Positions 8,843 to 16,704 of a stretch of DNA of 64,000 nt are shown piece after piece. Below the pieces are notes generated by a model. The model worked only from the letters and a program-made list of their open reading frames with translations, was not told the origin of the DNA and did no database searches. The DNA is taken from contig JACKIP010000002.1 in NCBI GenBank assembly GCA_020638395.1, positions 150,678-214,677 of the forward strand, written 5' to 3'. The stretch comes from Rhodospirillales bacterium (GTDB taxonomy: Bacteria > Pseudomonadota > Alphaproteobacteria > Micavibrionales > Micavibrionaceae). A program made the translations under genes and the position numbers. Position 1 is the first letter of the stretch. Every line of letters starts with the position of its first letter.

Positions 8843-8915
8843 GAGCCGATTTGTCGCCTTAATCGGCTCATTATTTAATTTAAAATGAGCCGATTTTCTG
8901 TTATAATCGGCTTAT
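8843..8915 (+). promoter_or_regulatory. Duplicated dyad operator and promoter of the fic gene
   Basis: Two copies of GAGCCGATT-N9-AATCGGCT, exactly 44 bases apart: arms 8843-8851/8861-8868 and 8887-8895/8905-8912. The outer bases extend to ATGAGCCGATT (8885-8895) and AATCGGCTTAT (8905-8915), so the second copy runs into the ATG at 8914. A perfect -10 hexamer TATAAT sits at 8902-8907, inside the second dyad, 6 bases before the start codon. This predicts a leaderless transcript that any protein bound to the dyad would block. The C-terminal winged-helix-like part of the Fic protein is the obvious candidate repressor. Confidence 0.7.
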
Positions 8916-10020
8916 GACGTATAATTGGCAACAAAAAGACTGGCCCAATTTCAGATATAATCTGTCTTCGACGATGGAAGATGCCCTGTACGTCATTGCC
9001 GAGAAAATGGGGCAGGTAAACGGCATGTTGCTTGGTCTGCCGGAAAACGTACAGTCTGAAGCCCTCATCGACATCATGGTTGCCGAGGCCATGAAAACTT
9101 CGGAAATAGAGGGAGAATACTTAAGCCGCAAGGATGTTATGTCTTCGGTACGCAATAATCTTGGCCTGAATGAAGGTACCGAGCACGTAAGCGACAAACG
9201 TGCGCAGGGTATTGCCGAGCTGATGGGAGATGTTCGCAGGAATTTTCAAAAGGAGTTAACGGCTGCAGATCTTTTTTCATGGCATACAATGTTGATGAAA
9301 GGTGCCCGGCGCATAAAAATTGGCGAATGGCGCGATCATGAAGAGCCGATGCAGGTTATTTCCGAACCGATGGGGAAAGAAAAAATACATTACGAAGCCC
9401 CGCCGTCAGAGAGGGTTGCTGCGGAAATGAACACTCTGATTGCATGGTTTAATAATACAGCCCCCAGCGGACAAATACCTATCAGGAAAGGTCCGATTCG
9501 CTCAGCCATCACACATTTATACTTTGAGACCATCCATCCTTTTGAGGATGGCAACGGACGCATCGGACGCGCTCTATCTGAAAAAGCATTGTCACAGGGA
9601 ATAGGCCGCCCGGTTCTATTAAGTTTATCAAGAACAATAGAAAGTAATAAAAATGCTTATTATGACGCTCTTCAGGCAGCTCAAAAATCGAATGAAATTA
9701 CGCTCTGGATTGAGTATTTTATAGATGTCATTTTGCGGGCGCAGAGACAAGCCGAAGAACAAATCAGCTTTACATTACAAAAAACCAGATTTTTCGATAC
9801 CTACACAGAAAAAATAAATGACCGGCAACGGCTTGTATTGCAAAGAATGCTGGAGAATGGCCCCGATAGTTTTGAGGGTGGTATGAGCACAAAGAAATAT
9901 ATAAAAATAACCAAAACATCGAAGCCGACGGCAACACGTGATTTGCTTGATTTGCTAAAGAAAGGTGCGGTCACCGCAAGCGGAGAAGGCCGGGGCCGGC
10001 GATATCACGTCAAATTGTAA
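8914..10020 (+). CDS. Fic family protein with DUF4172 N-terminus and C-terminal HTH-like region
   Basis: Fic enzymes usually transfer AMP from ATP to a hydroxyl on a target protein. The 368-residue protein starts with a DUF4172-type domain (MTYNWQQKDWPNFRYN). The Fic motif HPFEDGNGRIGR is complete at 208-219, with the catalytic H208. An N-terminal inhibitory motif of the form (S/T)xxxE(G/N) is present as T62-SEI-E66-G67, so the enzyme should be auto-inhibited (class II arrangement). The region after about residue 295 looks like a winged helix (ITKTSKPTATRDLLDLLKKG) and could bind DNA. The target protein is unknown; no antitoxin gene is adjacent. The start ATG overlaps the second operator dyad. 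Confidence 0.93.
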   Translation: MTYNWQQKDWPNFRYNLSSTMEDALYVIAEKMGQVNGMLLGLPENVQSEALIDIMVAEAMKTSEIEGEYLSRKDVMSSVRNNLGLNEGTEHVSDKRAQGIAELMGDVRRNFQKELTAADLFSWHTMLMKGARRIKIGEWRDHEEPMQVISEPMGKEKIHYEAPPSERVAAEMNTLIAWFNNTAPSGQIPIRKGPIRSAITHLYFETIHPFEDGNGRIGRALSEKALSQGIGRPVLLSLSRTIESNKNAYYDALQAAQKSNEITLWIEYFIDVILRAQRQAEEQISFTLQKTRFFDTYTEKINDRQRLVLQRMLENGPDSFEGGMSTKKYIKITKTSKPTATRDLLDLLKKGAVTASGEGRGRRYHVKL

Positions 10021-10029
10021 CGGGAGAAC

Positions 10030-10746
10030 CTATGCCTCATCTTCCGCGGCATGCTGGAACATCCCCCGCTGGATAAATTCGAGAATCTGGGCATGAACAT
10101 CGGGAGTCCACGCCATAAAACTGTGCATGACCGGTATGGTGATATGGTCTTTCATGCCTTCTATTTTTGTACTTTCAACACTAACGCAGCCATCATGTGG
10201 GATAGGATTGATAAATAATTTTCCCAGCGTCAGAACACTTTCCGTCGTCCCGGCAATCATCCCCAGATCATACCAAGGCACGACCTGAGCCTGCTTGCGC
10301 CGTTCTGTTGTCAATTCCTGCCCCGCCGGGCCGAACACCCACTGATAGACCGGATTATCCTGTAGAAAATCGGCCACTTCGCTGCCGCCATGCGGCGTGC
10401 CCAGCATAACAACCCGCCCCATCTTTTCCGCCGGGATTTGATCCTTATAGCGCTCCAGATACGCCCCGGTGACCAGTCCACCCATCGAATGGGCGACGAA
10501 ATGAATCCTGCGCGCTCTTTGCCAGATATCCTGCTCTTTCAGGCGCTCCGACAGCCAGTCAGCCAGACTTGAAATATCCTGCCGCAAGGACGGATAGGTC
10601 AGATTCAAGGTTTCAAGTCCTTGTTTTTTAAGAACTTTTTCAGCATAAAGCATATTCAGGCTGACATGACCAATCCCATGCAGGAGAATCACATATTCGA
10701 TATCCTGAGCAGAAGACGCGGAACCGGTGGAAGATGTTTGAACCAT
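10030..10746 (-). CDS. Alpha/beta hydrolase, lipase-like
   Basis: A 238-residue cytoplasmic alpha/beta hydrolase with no signal peptide. The oxyanion region is LLHGIGH (residues 21-27) and the nucleophile elbow is AHSMGG with S87. D185 (PHDGCVSV) and H208 (PVMHSF) are plausible triad partners. The family resembles lipase/PGAP1-like esterases; the substrate is unknown. It diverges from the TetR gene with a 124-base gap, so control by that regulator is likely but not shown. The downstream end is 9 bases from the fic stop, convergent. Confidence 0.82.
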   Translation of the reverse strand: MVQTSSTGSASSAQDIEYVILLHGIGHVSLNMLYAEKVLKKQGLETLNLTYPSLRQDISSLADWLSERLKEQDIWQRARRIHFVAHSMGGLVTGAYLERYKDQIPAEKMGRVVMLGTPHGGSEVADFLQDNPVYQWVFGPAGQELTTERRKQAQVVPWYDLGMIAGTTESVLTLGKLFINPIPHDGCVSVESTKIEGMKDHITIPVMHSFMAWTPDVHAQILEFIQRGMFQHAAEDEA

Positions 10747-10870
10747 CCCCTTTCTCTAAATAGATCGGGAGCGGAGTTCAAGTAAAAAATTTTTCACCAA
10801 AAGGAATTGAACGTTGTTTAAAACTTGGCTAGGGTAAGGTAGACGACATGAATGACGAGAGGGACCCTCC

Positions 10871-11503
10871 ATGGCACGACGCAGCGATCACTCACGGGAA
10901 GAATTACAGACCCTTATTCTGGACACCGCCTGGACCTTGGTGGGACAGGGCGGGACAGAAACACTCAGCGCCCGGAAACTAGCCTCTAAAATTGGCTATG
11001 CGGCGGGAACGATCTATAATCATTTCGACTCCATGGATGATCTGATTTTACGGGTGAATGGCCGCACACTGGATGAGTTGTTCGCGGTACTGAACAGCCC
11101 CGCCTGTAATGATCCGGCACATAGTCCCGTTCAGAATATGAAAAAAATGGCGGCGCTGTATATGGAGTTTGCAAAAACCCGTGCGCCCTACTGGCTGATG
11201 CTGTTCAATACGGCTTTACCACCGGAACGGACAGAGATCACGTGGTATCAGGAAAAAATTGATTTGCTGTTTGCGCCTCTGGAAACGCAACTGACTTCCT
11301 TTTTCACTGCCGGACAGGAAAAAAGAAAGAAAATGGCGGCCCGGATTCTCTGGTCATCCATACATGGCCTGTGTTTTCTCGAAGAAACCGATAAACTGCC
11401 GCTGGTCAGCGGGAAGATCGGCGCGCTGGATATGGCAAACTATCTGATCGAGAGTTTCGTTTCCGGTGTGGTGATTGTCAATAAGCTGAAATCAGGCGGA
11501 TAA
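10871..11503 (+). CDS. TetR family transcriptional regulator (WHG-type C-terminus)
   Basis: Dimeric ligand-responsive DNA-binding protein, 210 residues. The N-terminal helix-turn-helix is seen in SARKLASKIGYAAGTIYNHFDSMDDLI (split here: SARKLASKIGYAAG, then TIYNHF), about residues 30-56. Near the C-terminus ILWSSIHGLCFLE matches the W-x3-HG core of the TetR WHG ligand-binding domain. It is divergent from the alpha/beta hydrolase gene. The intergenic region holds a GTTCAA/TTGAAC pair (10776-10781 and 10807-10812) that is too widely spaced to be a normal TetR operator. Ligand unknown. Confidence 0.88.
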   Translation: MARRSDHSREELQTLILDTAWTLVGQGGTETLSARKLASKIGYAAGTIYNHFDSMDDLILRVNGRTLDELFAVLNSPACNDPAHSPVQNMKKMAALYMEFAKTRAPYWLMLFNTALPPERTEITWYQEKIDLLFAPLETQLTSFFTAGQEKRKKMAARILWSSIHGLCFLEETDKLPLVSGKIGALDMANYLIESFVSGVVIVNKLKSGG

Positions 11504-11633
11504 GCAAGAGAAACCCCGGACGCGGAATGCGCATATTTAACAGCGCCAAACCTTGATGTCCCCTCCTTTTCAGAGCAAAGAATATTATTTGCGTTTTTCG
11601 TAAGTGCGGTGTAAACTTGCAAAAATTAAAAAA

Positions 11634-12133
11634 GGGGCTGTACCAGATAATCAGTTAAGAAATTGATTAACCCATTGTTTAAGTTGGGTTAATTGATGTT
11701 TTGGAGAGGAGGTATTAAAACGCCACTCACATTCCTTCAAAAATAGCCCAAAATTGTCCTTTGGAACACCATTAAATTTACGCAAATGTCGCTTGGCTTG
11801 GTTCCAGAAATTCTCAATCCCGTTGATGTGATTTTGTCTATCCGCAAACAGCTTTGAATGATTGATGCGATAGTGCTTAAAATCGGATACATCCAACACA
11901 TTATATCCCTTCCAACAATCGGAATAGACAATGCTGTCGGGGATGACTTTCTTCTTGATAATCGGGATAAGTGTCGTGCTGGACGCATCAGGAATAATCT
12001 TGGTGTAAACCTTCCCCCCGCGTTTCAAAAGGCCGAACACAGGCACTTTACCCGCAGCACCTCTCTCCCGATTGCCCTTACGATGTCCGCCAAAATAACT
12101 TTCATCTGACCTTGCCCCATTTTCTGATCCAGT
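11634..12133 (-). pseudogene. IS1595-family (ISXO2-like) transposase remnant, C-terminal part
   Basis: Reading leftward from about 12120 to the stop at 11651, the frame encodes DESYFGG, RGAAGKVPVFGLLKRGGKVYT and HINGIENFWNQAKRHLR, which are the DDE-domain signatures of ISXO2-like transposases. The zinc-ribbon N-terminus, about half the enzyme, is missing. The sequence GGGGCTGTACCAGATAATC at 11638-11656 looks like the left terminal repeat; no matching right end is found. The open frame runs on to 12379, but residues before DESYFGG belong to a neighbouring IS3 remnant read out of frame. Not expected to be active. Confidence 0.8.
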
Positions 12134-12182
12134 TTGAGTGAGAGTCGATTCATTAAACTGATACCCTTTCCATTGTGTTCGT

Positions 12183-12466
12183 GCAAGCGCCGGGCGAAGC
12201 GACCCCCACGAGTCCGGCGCGGCCCGGCGCTTGCGCTTGCTTTGCTGCGACAAATTCCTTCGGCGTTTGATAGCCCAAAGCGCTGTGGGGCCGCACGCCG
12301 TTATAGTCCACGCGCCAGGCCTCAAGAAGCTCCCTGGCCTCGGCCATAGAGGCAAACCAATGCTCGTTGAGGCATTCATTCCGCAGCTTGTCGTTGAAGC
12401 TTTCGGTGTAGCCGTTCTCCATCGGCCGGCCCGGCGTGATGTAATGCCATTCGATTGGATTTTAAG
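12183..12466 (-). pseudogene. IS3-family OrfB transposase remnant, C-terminal part
   Basis: Leftward frame with HYITPGRPMENGYTESFN, DKLRNECLNEHWFASM and VRPHSALGYQTPKEFVAA, which is the last third of an IS3 (IS407-like) integrase-type transposase including its final catalytic Glu context. Upstream homology stops at about 12466, right at the stop codon of the adhesin gene. Downstream it fuses to the IS1595 remnant near 12150. Both ends are therefore truncated and no inverted repeats or target duplication are visible. Confidence 0.8.
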
Positions 12467-15400
12467 GTGTTGTTAAATTTTGTAATTCTGCGTTTGATTT
12501 TCCAGATGGGTAATAATCAAAAGTCCGTAAATATTTAAATCCAACGGATCCATCATAAGCCGTATCCAATCTCAATGTGTCAAATTGGAAGTTATTAAAT
12601 ACTGTTGCATTTGTAATAGGCGCAATACCATCTGATGTTATGGCTACGCCACTACCACCATATCGAGCAGCAGATTTAAATGACCCTGCGCCATCAAGAT
12701 TAGTGGATAAGTGACTGATGTTTGTTATATCTGAACCTGTTCCATTTGCATCTCTATAGGAAACAGTTAGCCGGTATGGATTGCCAGGACCAGCTGCCAA
12801 ATACCGCCCCATTGAAAATTGATTTTGGTATGCAGAAAAGCCACTACGGAAAAAGCGGAATATGGCACTGTTATTTCTTGCATACGTGAATCCATAGCCC
12901 GGATTTACAGGCAGATATTCGTAGTTTGATACAACTGTTCCTGCTGCATTATTATACCATCCTGCCGTTGTTAGGCTGATATCATCCTCACTACGGGTAA
13001 CACCTGCCCCATTCGTAGGGATGTATGAAGATGGAAATGCGCCCAGCTCTGATTGATGTCCCCAAATATAAATTTCTTCATTGCCGTCAGGATAAGGATC
13101 AAAATTACCATTGCTGGTTCTATTGCTTAAATAGATAAACTGATTATCATCTACATCATTTCCAACAGCAGTATAAGTTATCGAACAGCGCATCCACCCG
13201 TTTGCGAGAACATCTAAATGTCCTGTAGTGCCACCGGACTCACTCTCAACAGTTTGACTGTCAAGATTACAAAATACCACTCCGCCTGATTGATCTGCAC
13301 TCAGCGCTAACCGAAGATCTCTTGTTTGAACTGAAGCACCATCTGGCGGAATCACAGGATAAGTGCTTTGGGTTGTAATAGGCTTCACATACACGCTTGT
13401 CGTTATAACCTGTCCGGCGGTTGTATTAACTGCATCATAGGTTCTAACGGTAAATGCTGATCCACCCGGATCTACCACAGGGCTGGTGTTTATTCGCATG
13501 GCCGTTATGGTTCCATCAGGGGCAATCGCAAAGTTTGGCGTATAAGTGGCCCCTTGTTGCACATATCCAGCTTGAAAATTACTAAACGGTAAATTATTAG
13601 TTCTACCGCCCTCAATTAGAATACCCTTATCGGTTATACGCGGTTGGTTTGCAGCAAATGCAACAAGATTGCCTGCGCCATCTTCGGCGTAAGTAGTGGC
13701 GGGTGATGCGCGGGAGAAGGATGCGCCGGGGATGGCGGTGAATGATCCATAAGACGTGCCGTTAAGCTCATAAGCATTATTCACAAAATCCAGAGCCAGA
13801 GTGATGATGTCTTTCACTACCGTATCCGTTGCCGCCGCGCCCGTATTTGTGGATGCGTCTGTTAGCGTTAGGCTTAATGTTAGTGTGCCATCCCCAAGAC
13901 TGGACACATCAATGCCCGTCACATTTTGCGTGGCTGTAGTGATTGTGCCTGATCCTGTGACATTCGTCCCGCCGCCTGTTGAGGAGATGGTATAATCATA
14001 CGTCGTACCCACTTCTGCGCTCGTGATTTGGAATGCTGCCGCACTTTGATTATTGACATCAACCGGATCAGTGGTAAAGGCCACGGCATAGCCGCTTGGG
14101 GCTGTTGTGTCGGTGATACTACCGCCAAGATTAAGTACCGTATCGGCAATGGTCGTAATGGCGTTTTTGCTATTCGCTGTGATTGTTCCGCCATTCAGAT
14201 CAAGGCTTTCAACCGTGACATTTGTTGCCCCTGCATCTCCGGCTTGAAGTGTATAGGTAAAGGCCAGATCATCCGTCCCAGTGCCGCCGCTATAAACCGC
14301 GTTTCTGGTGTTGCCGTTAATATCCAGAACAAGCTGCGGTAAACCTGTGACTGTGACGGGTGTATTAAACCGCAAGTTAATCACAATCGGATCGCTCGGC
14401 AAAGTGGCTGTTGTTGTTAAACGCGGGTCTTCAAAATTATAGGGCGTGATTTTGTCACCTGTTTGAGATGTCGCTGCGCGGTCTACAGATTCAGATACCG
14501 TATCGGTATGGCTAATGAATGTTGGATCATTGGTAGCTAGTACACCGCCAGCCACAACTCCATTGATACTATCACCCGCTTCACCTGGATTAAGTGTGAC
14601 TGTACCGGATGCGCTGCCATCCAATCTCGCCTGTCCATCACGCACACGTAAGACAGAAGTTGTTCCATCCGAAGACACATCAACATCTGTTCCAAGAAGC
14701 GTCACCGTACCGCCCGGAACATTAATCGTGACATTGGTTGAACCGGAGACATATTGGAGGACACCAGATATGAGTGTGATGCTGTTAATATCAACTTCTA
14801 CGCTAGACCCTGCACCAATGGTTAAAACGCCGCCATTGCGGAAAGTTAGGCGTACAACTGATCCCCCTGCGGCAGAGACATTCACCGTAAATGGCAGTGG
14901 TAATTCCTGCCCTGTGGCAAGACTGATTGTTCCATCTCTGGTTATGGCAGTATTTGCGCCAACGCTTTCCGTCACGCTGACAAGCGCGGAATCTTTAATG
15001 CGCTGCTCCACGCGCATGGCATTTTCACGGCGCACTTTATCGTAAACCCGCTCTTCCATACTGGCGAGTTTGATCGGTTCTTTCCACATATTCTCTAGCG
15101 GTTCGCCGAATTTATATACCCACCTGAGAGATGTTCGAAATTGCGGATCGGCATCTTGTTCATTGCGCAATCCCGCTTCCCAGACAAGGGAGTTAACTGG
15201 ATTCCATTGTAGTCCTGCGTTATAGCCCCATGTGTTTTCTTGCTCCATATCTTCATTGGACGACCATTGATATCCTTTTAAATTCATCTGCCATGCGGGA
15301 TATTCCGGTAAACGTCCTTGGAGTTCCAGATCAAAGCCGTTTGAGGATCGTTCTTCCAAATACGGATCAACGCTTTTCCAATCGGATAAAGGGATATATT

Positions 15401-16331
15401 TATTGGCAACCACGCCGATTTCAGAGGTTTGGATATCTGCACCAATGCTCATGCGGTTGTGATTGCGCTGCCTTGCATGATCAAAAAACACATTTGCGCC
15501 ATAGAGGATTTTACGGTCATCAGATAAACGGCGATACGCTAATCCTGCATTGATCGTATCGCCTTCAGCATAACCTTTACGCTCATTGGTTCTGTTCCAA
15601 GAAAGCTGTGTAAAAATATGGTTTTGTTTGGCTGCATCATGCCAAAGTGGTTGCACGGTGAGGATTTCCCATCCTGCGCCGCCATCACCAAAAATATTAC
15701 CGCTGACTTCCAAATTGCCTGTAAACGGCAAGCCGGAGCTTTTTATAAAGCCTAAACCTTCTTCAAAAGCCATGCCAGCAGCCATGTCTTTTAGATTTTC
15801 GGTATTAAAGCCACTTGCAATTTCGCCATTTCCTTGTCCTGTTAAAGCAGCGCAGGCCGATGATAACGAGCTGGCTAAGGCACTTTCACCTTGATAAACG
15901 ATGACAGAACCAATTTTGGAGTTCGAAAAGTTAGAGGTGGCAGAGGATTTATCAACCTGCGTATCCATGAATGTGCGTAACGCCGTGCCTGAACTTTCAT
16001 TGAATACAGCGCACGCTTGGCGTAAGGCTTCTTCATCCCCTATACCTGAATTAGAAGCCTCACCAACGGCTTGCATAATATCAAAGGCACGGAGCACATT
16101 GCGCGTATTAGGGTCGTCAAAACCCTCTTCCTGATTTATAGATGTGGCATTGGAAAAGGGTTCAGAATTTGCCCATGCTGAGAATCCTGCCGAAACAATA
16201 AAAATAACAGCTATAGCACAATATAAAGCGGCATGAAATCGGGCGCGGTTTTGAAAAATCTTTTTTGTTTTAGCAAAAAGACCGGAAAAAAGGCTTATCA
16301 AAACTGTACACATAAATAACGGGTTTAACAT
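12462..16331 (-). CDS. Inverse-autotransporter-like adhesin with FecR-like, Ig-like and phage-tail-like modules
   Basis: A 1289-residue predicted surface protein. The N-terminus is long and basic before a hydrophobic stretch (about 34-50), with cleavage likely after SAWA (residue 54), an extended signal peptide as in autotransporters. Residues about 195-405 resemble the intimin/invasin beta-barrel domain, with many aromatic alternating strands (QLSWNRTNERKGYAEGDTI, YGANVFFDHARQRNHNRMS). Residues about 480-610 look FecR-like (VPGGTVTLLGTDVDVSSDG). Residues about 630-860 are Thr/Ser-rich Ig-like repeats. From about 870 to the end the protein resembles phage tail or carbohydrate-binding modules (FSRASPATTYAEDGAGNL, GILIEGGRTNNLPFSN). 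The DNA is more A+T rich than its neighbours. The gene is flanked by insertion-sequence remnants and repeats, so transfer is plausible. Confidence 0.8.
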   Translation of the reverse strand: MLNPLFMCTVLISLFSGLFAKTKKIFQNRARFHAALYCAIAVIFIVSAGFSAWANSEPFSNATSINQEEGFDDPNTRNVLRAFDIMQAVGEASNSGIGDEEALRQACAVFNESSGTALRTFMDTQVDKSSATSNFSNSKIGSVIVYQGESALASSLSSACAALTGQGNGEIASGFNTENLKDMAAGMAFEEGLGFIKSSGLPFTGNLEVSGNIFGDGGAGWEILTVQPLWHDAAKQNHIFTQLSWNRTNERKGYAEGDTINAGLAYRRLSDDRKILYGANVFFDHARQRNHNRMSIGADIQTSEIGVVANKYIPLSDWKSVDPYLEERSSNGFDLELQGRLPEYPAWQMNLKGYQWSSNEDMEQENTWGYNAGLQWNPVNSLVWEAGLRNEQDADPQFRTSLRWVYKFGEPLENMWKEPIKLASMEERVYDKVRRENAMRVEQRIKDSALVSVTESVGANTAITRDGTISLATGQELPLPFTVNVSAAGGSVVRLTFRNGGVLTIGAGSSVEVDINSITLISGVLQYVSGSTNVTINVPGGTVTLLGTDVDVSSDGTTSVLRVRDGQARLDGSASGTVTLNPGEAGDSINGVVAGGVLATNDPTFISHTDTVSESVDRAATSQTGDKITPYNFEDPRLTTTATLPSDPIVINLRFNTPVTVTGLPQLVLDINGNTRNAVYSGGTGTDDLAFTYTLQAGDAGATNVTVESLDLNGGTITANSKNAITTIADTVLNLGGSITDTTAPSGYAVAFTTDPVDVNNQSAAAFQITSAEVGTTYDYTISSTGGGTNVTGSGTITTATQNVTGIDVSSLGDGTLTLSLTLTDASTNTGAAATDTVVKDIITLALDFVNNAYELNGTSYGSFTAIPGASFSRASPATTYAEDGAGNLVAFAANQPRITDKGILIEGGRTNNLPFSNFQAGYVQQGATYTPNFAIAPDGTITAMRINTSPVVDPGGSAFTVRTYDAVNTTAGQVITTSVYVKPITTQSTYPVIPPDGASVQTRDLRLALSADQSGGVVFCNLDSQTVESESGGTTGHLDVLANGWMRCSITYTAVGNDVDDNQFIYLSNRTSNGNFDPYPDGNEEIYIWGHQSELGAFPSSYIPTNGAGVTRSEDDISLTTAGWYNNAAGTVVSNYEYLPVNPGYGFTYARNNSAIFRFFRSGFSAYQNQFSMGRYLAAGPGNPYRLTVSYRDANGTGSDITNISHLSTNLDGAGSFKSAARYGGSGVAITSDGIAPITNATVFNNFQFDTLRLDTAYDGSVGFKYLRTFDYYPSGKSNAELQNLTTP

Positions 16332-16333
16332 TC

Positions 16334-16355
16334 ATTAATCATTATAATGATTAAT
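16334..16355. promoter_or_regulatory. Perfect 22-bp palindrome over the adhesin promoter
   Basis: ATTAATCATTA-TAATGATTAAT is a perfect inverted repeat ending 2 bases before the adhesin ATG (16331). On the leftward strand it contains TATAAT (16341-16346), 9 bases from the start codon, so it could be a promoter-operator for a nearly leaderless mRNA. No Shine-Dalgarno sequence is present. Confidence 0.5.
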
Positions 16356-16704
16356 ACTGTTTTGACTAGGTGTTTAGTTGTTTAGTCCCTAAACATATAG
16401 CCCCTAAATTAATTTCAAGACGCTTCTCGTTCCCGTCATCACACGGATGGCTCGCCCCCTCAATTTCGTCATTACACGCACAAGGCGTGTGATGACGAGA
16501 AAGAAAGGGTTTTAAGGTCAATAGCCTCTATTTGTGCACCAGGGGCGTAATTTTACAGAACCGTCATTCTGAGCGTAGCGAAGAATCTTTTCTTTCATGG
16601 GCTTGAGATCCTTCGCCTGCAGCTCAGGATAACGATTTTGGGCTTTTGCAGAGCTTTCTATTTATTCGCTTTTCCCGTCGCCGGAAATATGGTTCTTTAG
16701 GGGC
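16356..16704. repeat. Repeat-filled intergenic region (family A fragment and family B copy 1)
   Basis: No gene is seen. CGTCATCACACG (16434-16445) pairs with CGTGTGATGACG (16486-16497), and a near copy CGTCATTACACG (16467-16478) gives a second, tighter hairpin. At 16551-16653 lies a family B element. It runs from TTTTACAGAACCGTCATTCT through GAGCGTAGCGAAGAATC and GATCCTTCGCC to GGGCTTTTGCAGAGC. Its reverse complement matches 61209-61398. The polA promoter should be in the last 50 bases; TATGGT at 16688-16693 is a weak candidate. Confidence 0.6.

Noticed and set aside
10776..10812. GTTCAA/TTGAAC pair as a TetR operator
   Set aside because: Arms are 6 bases and 25 bases apart, unlike typical TetR palindromes; kept only as a remark.
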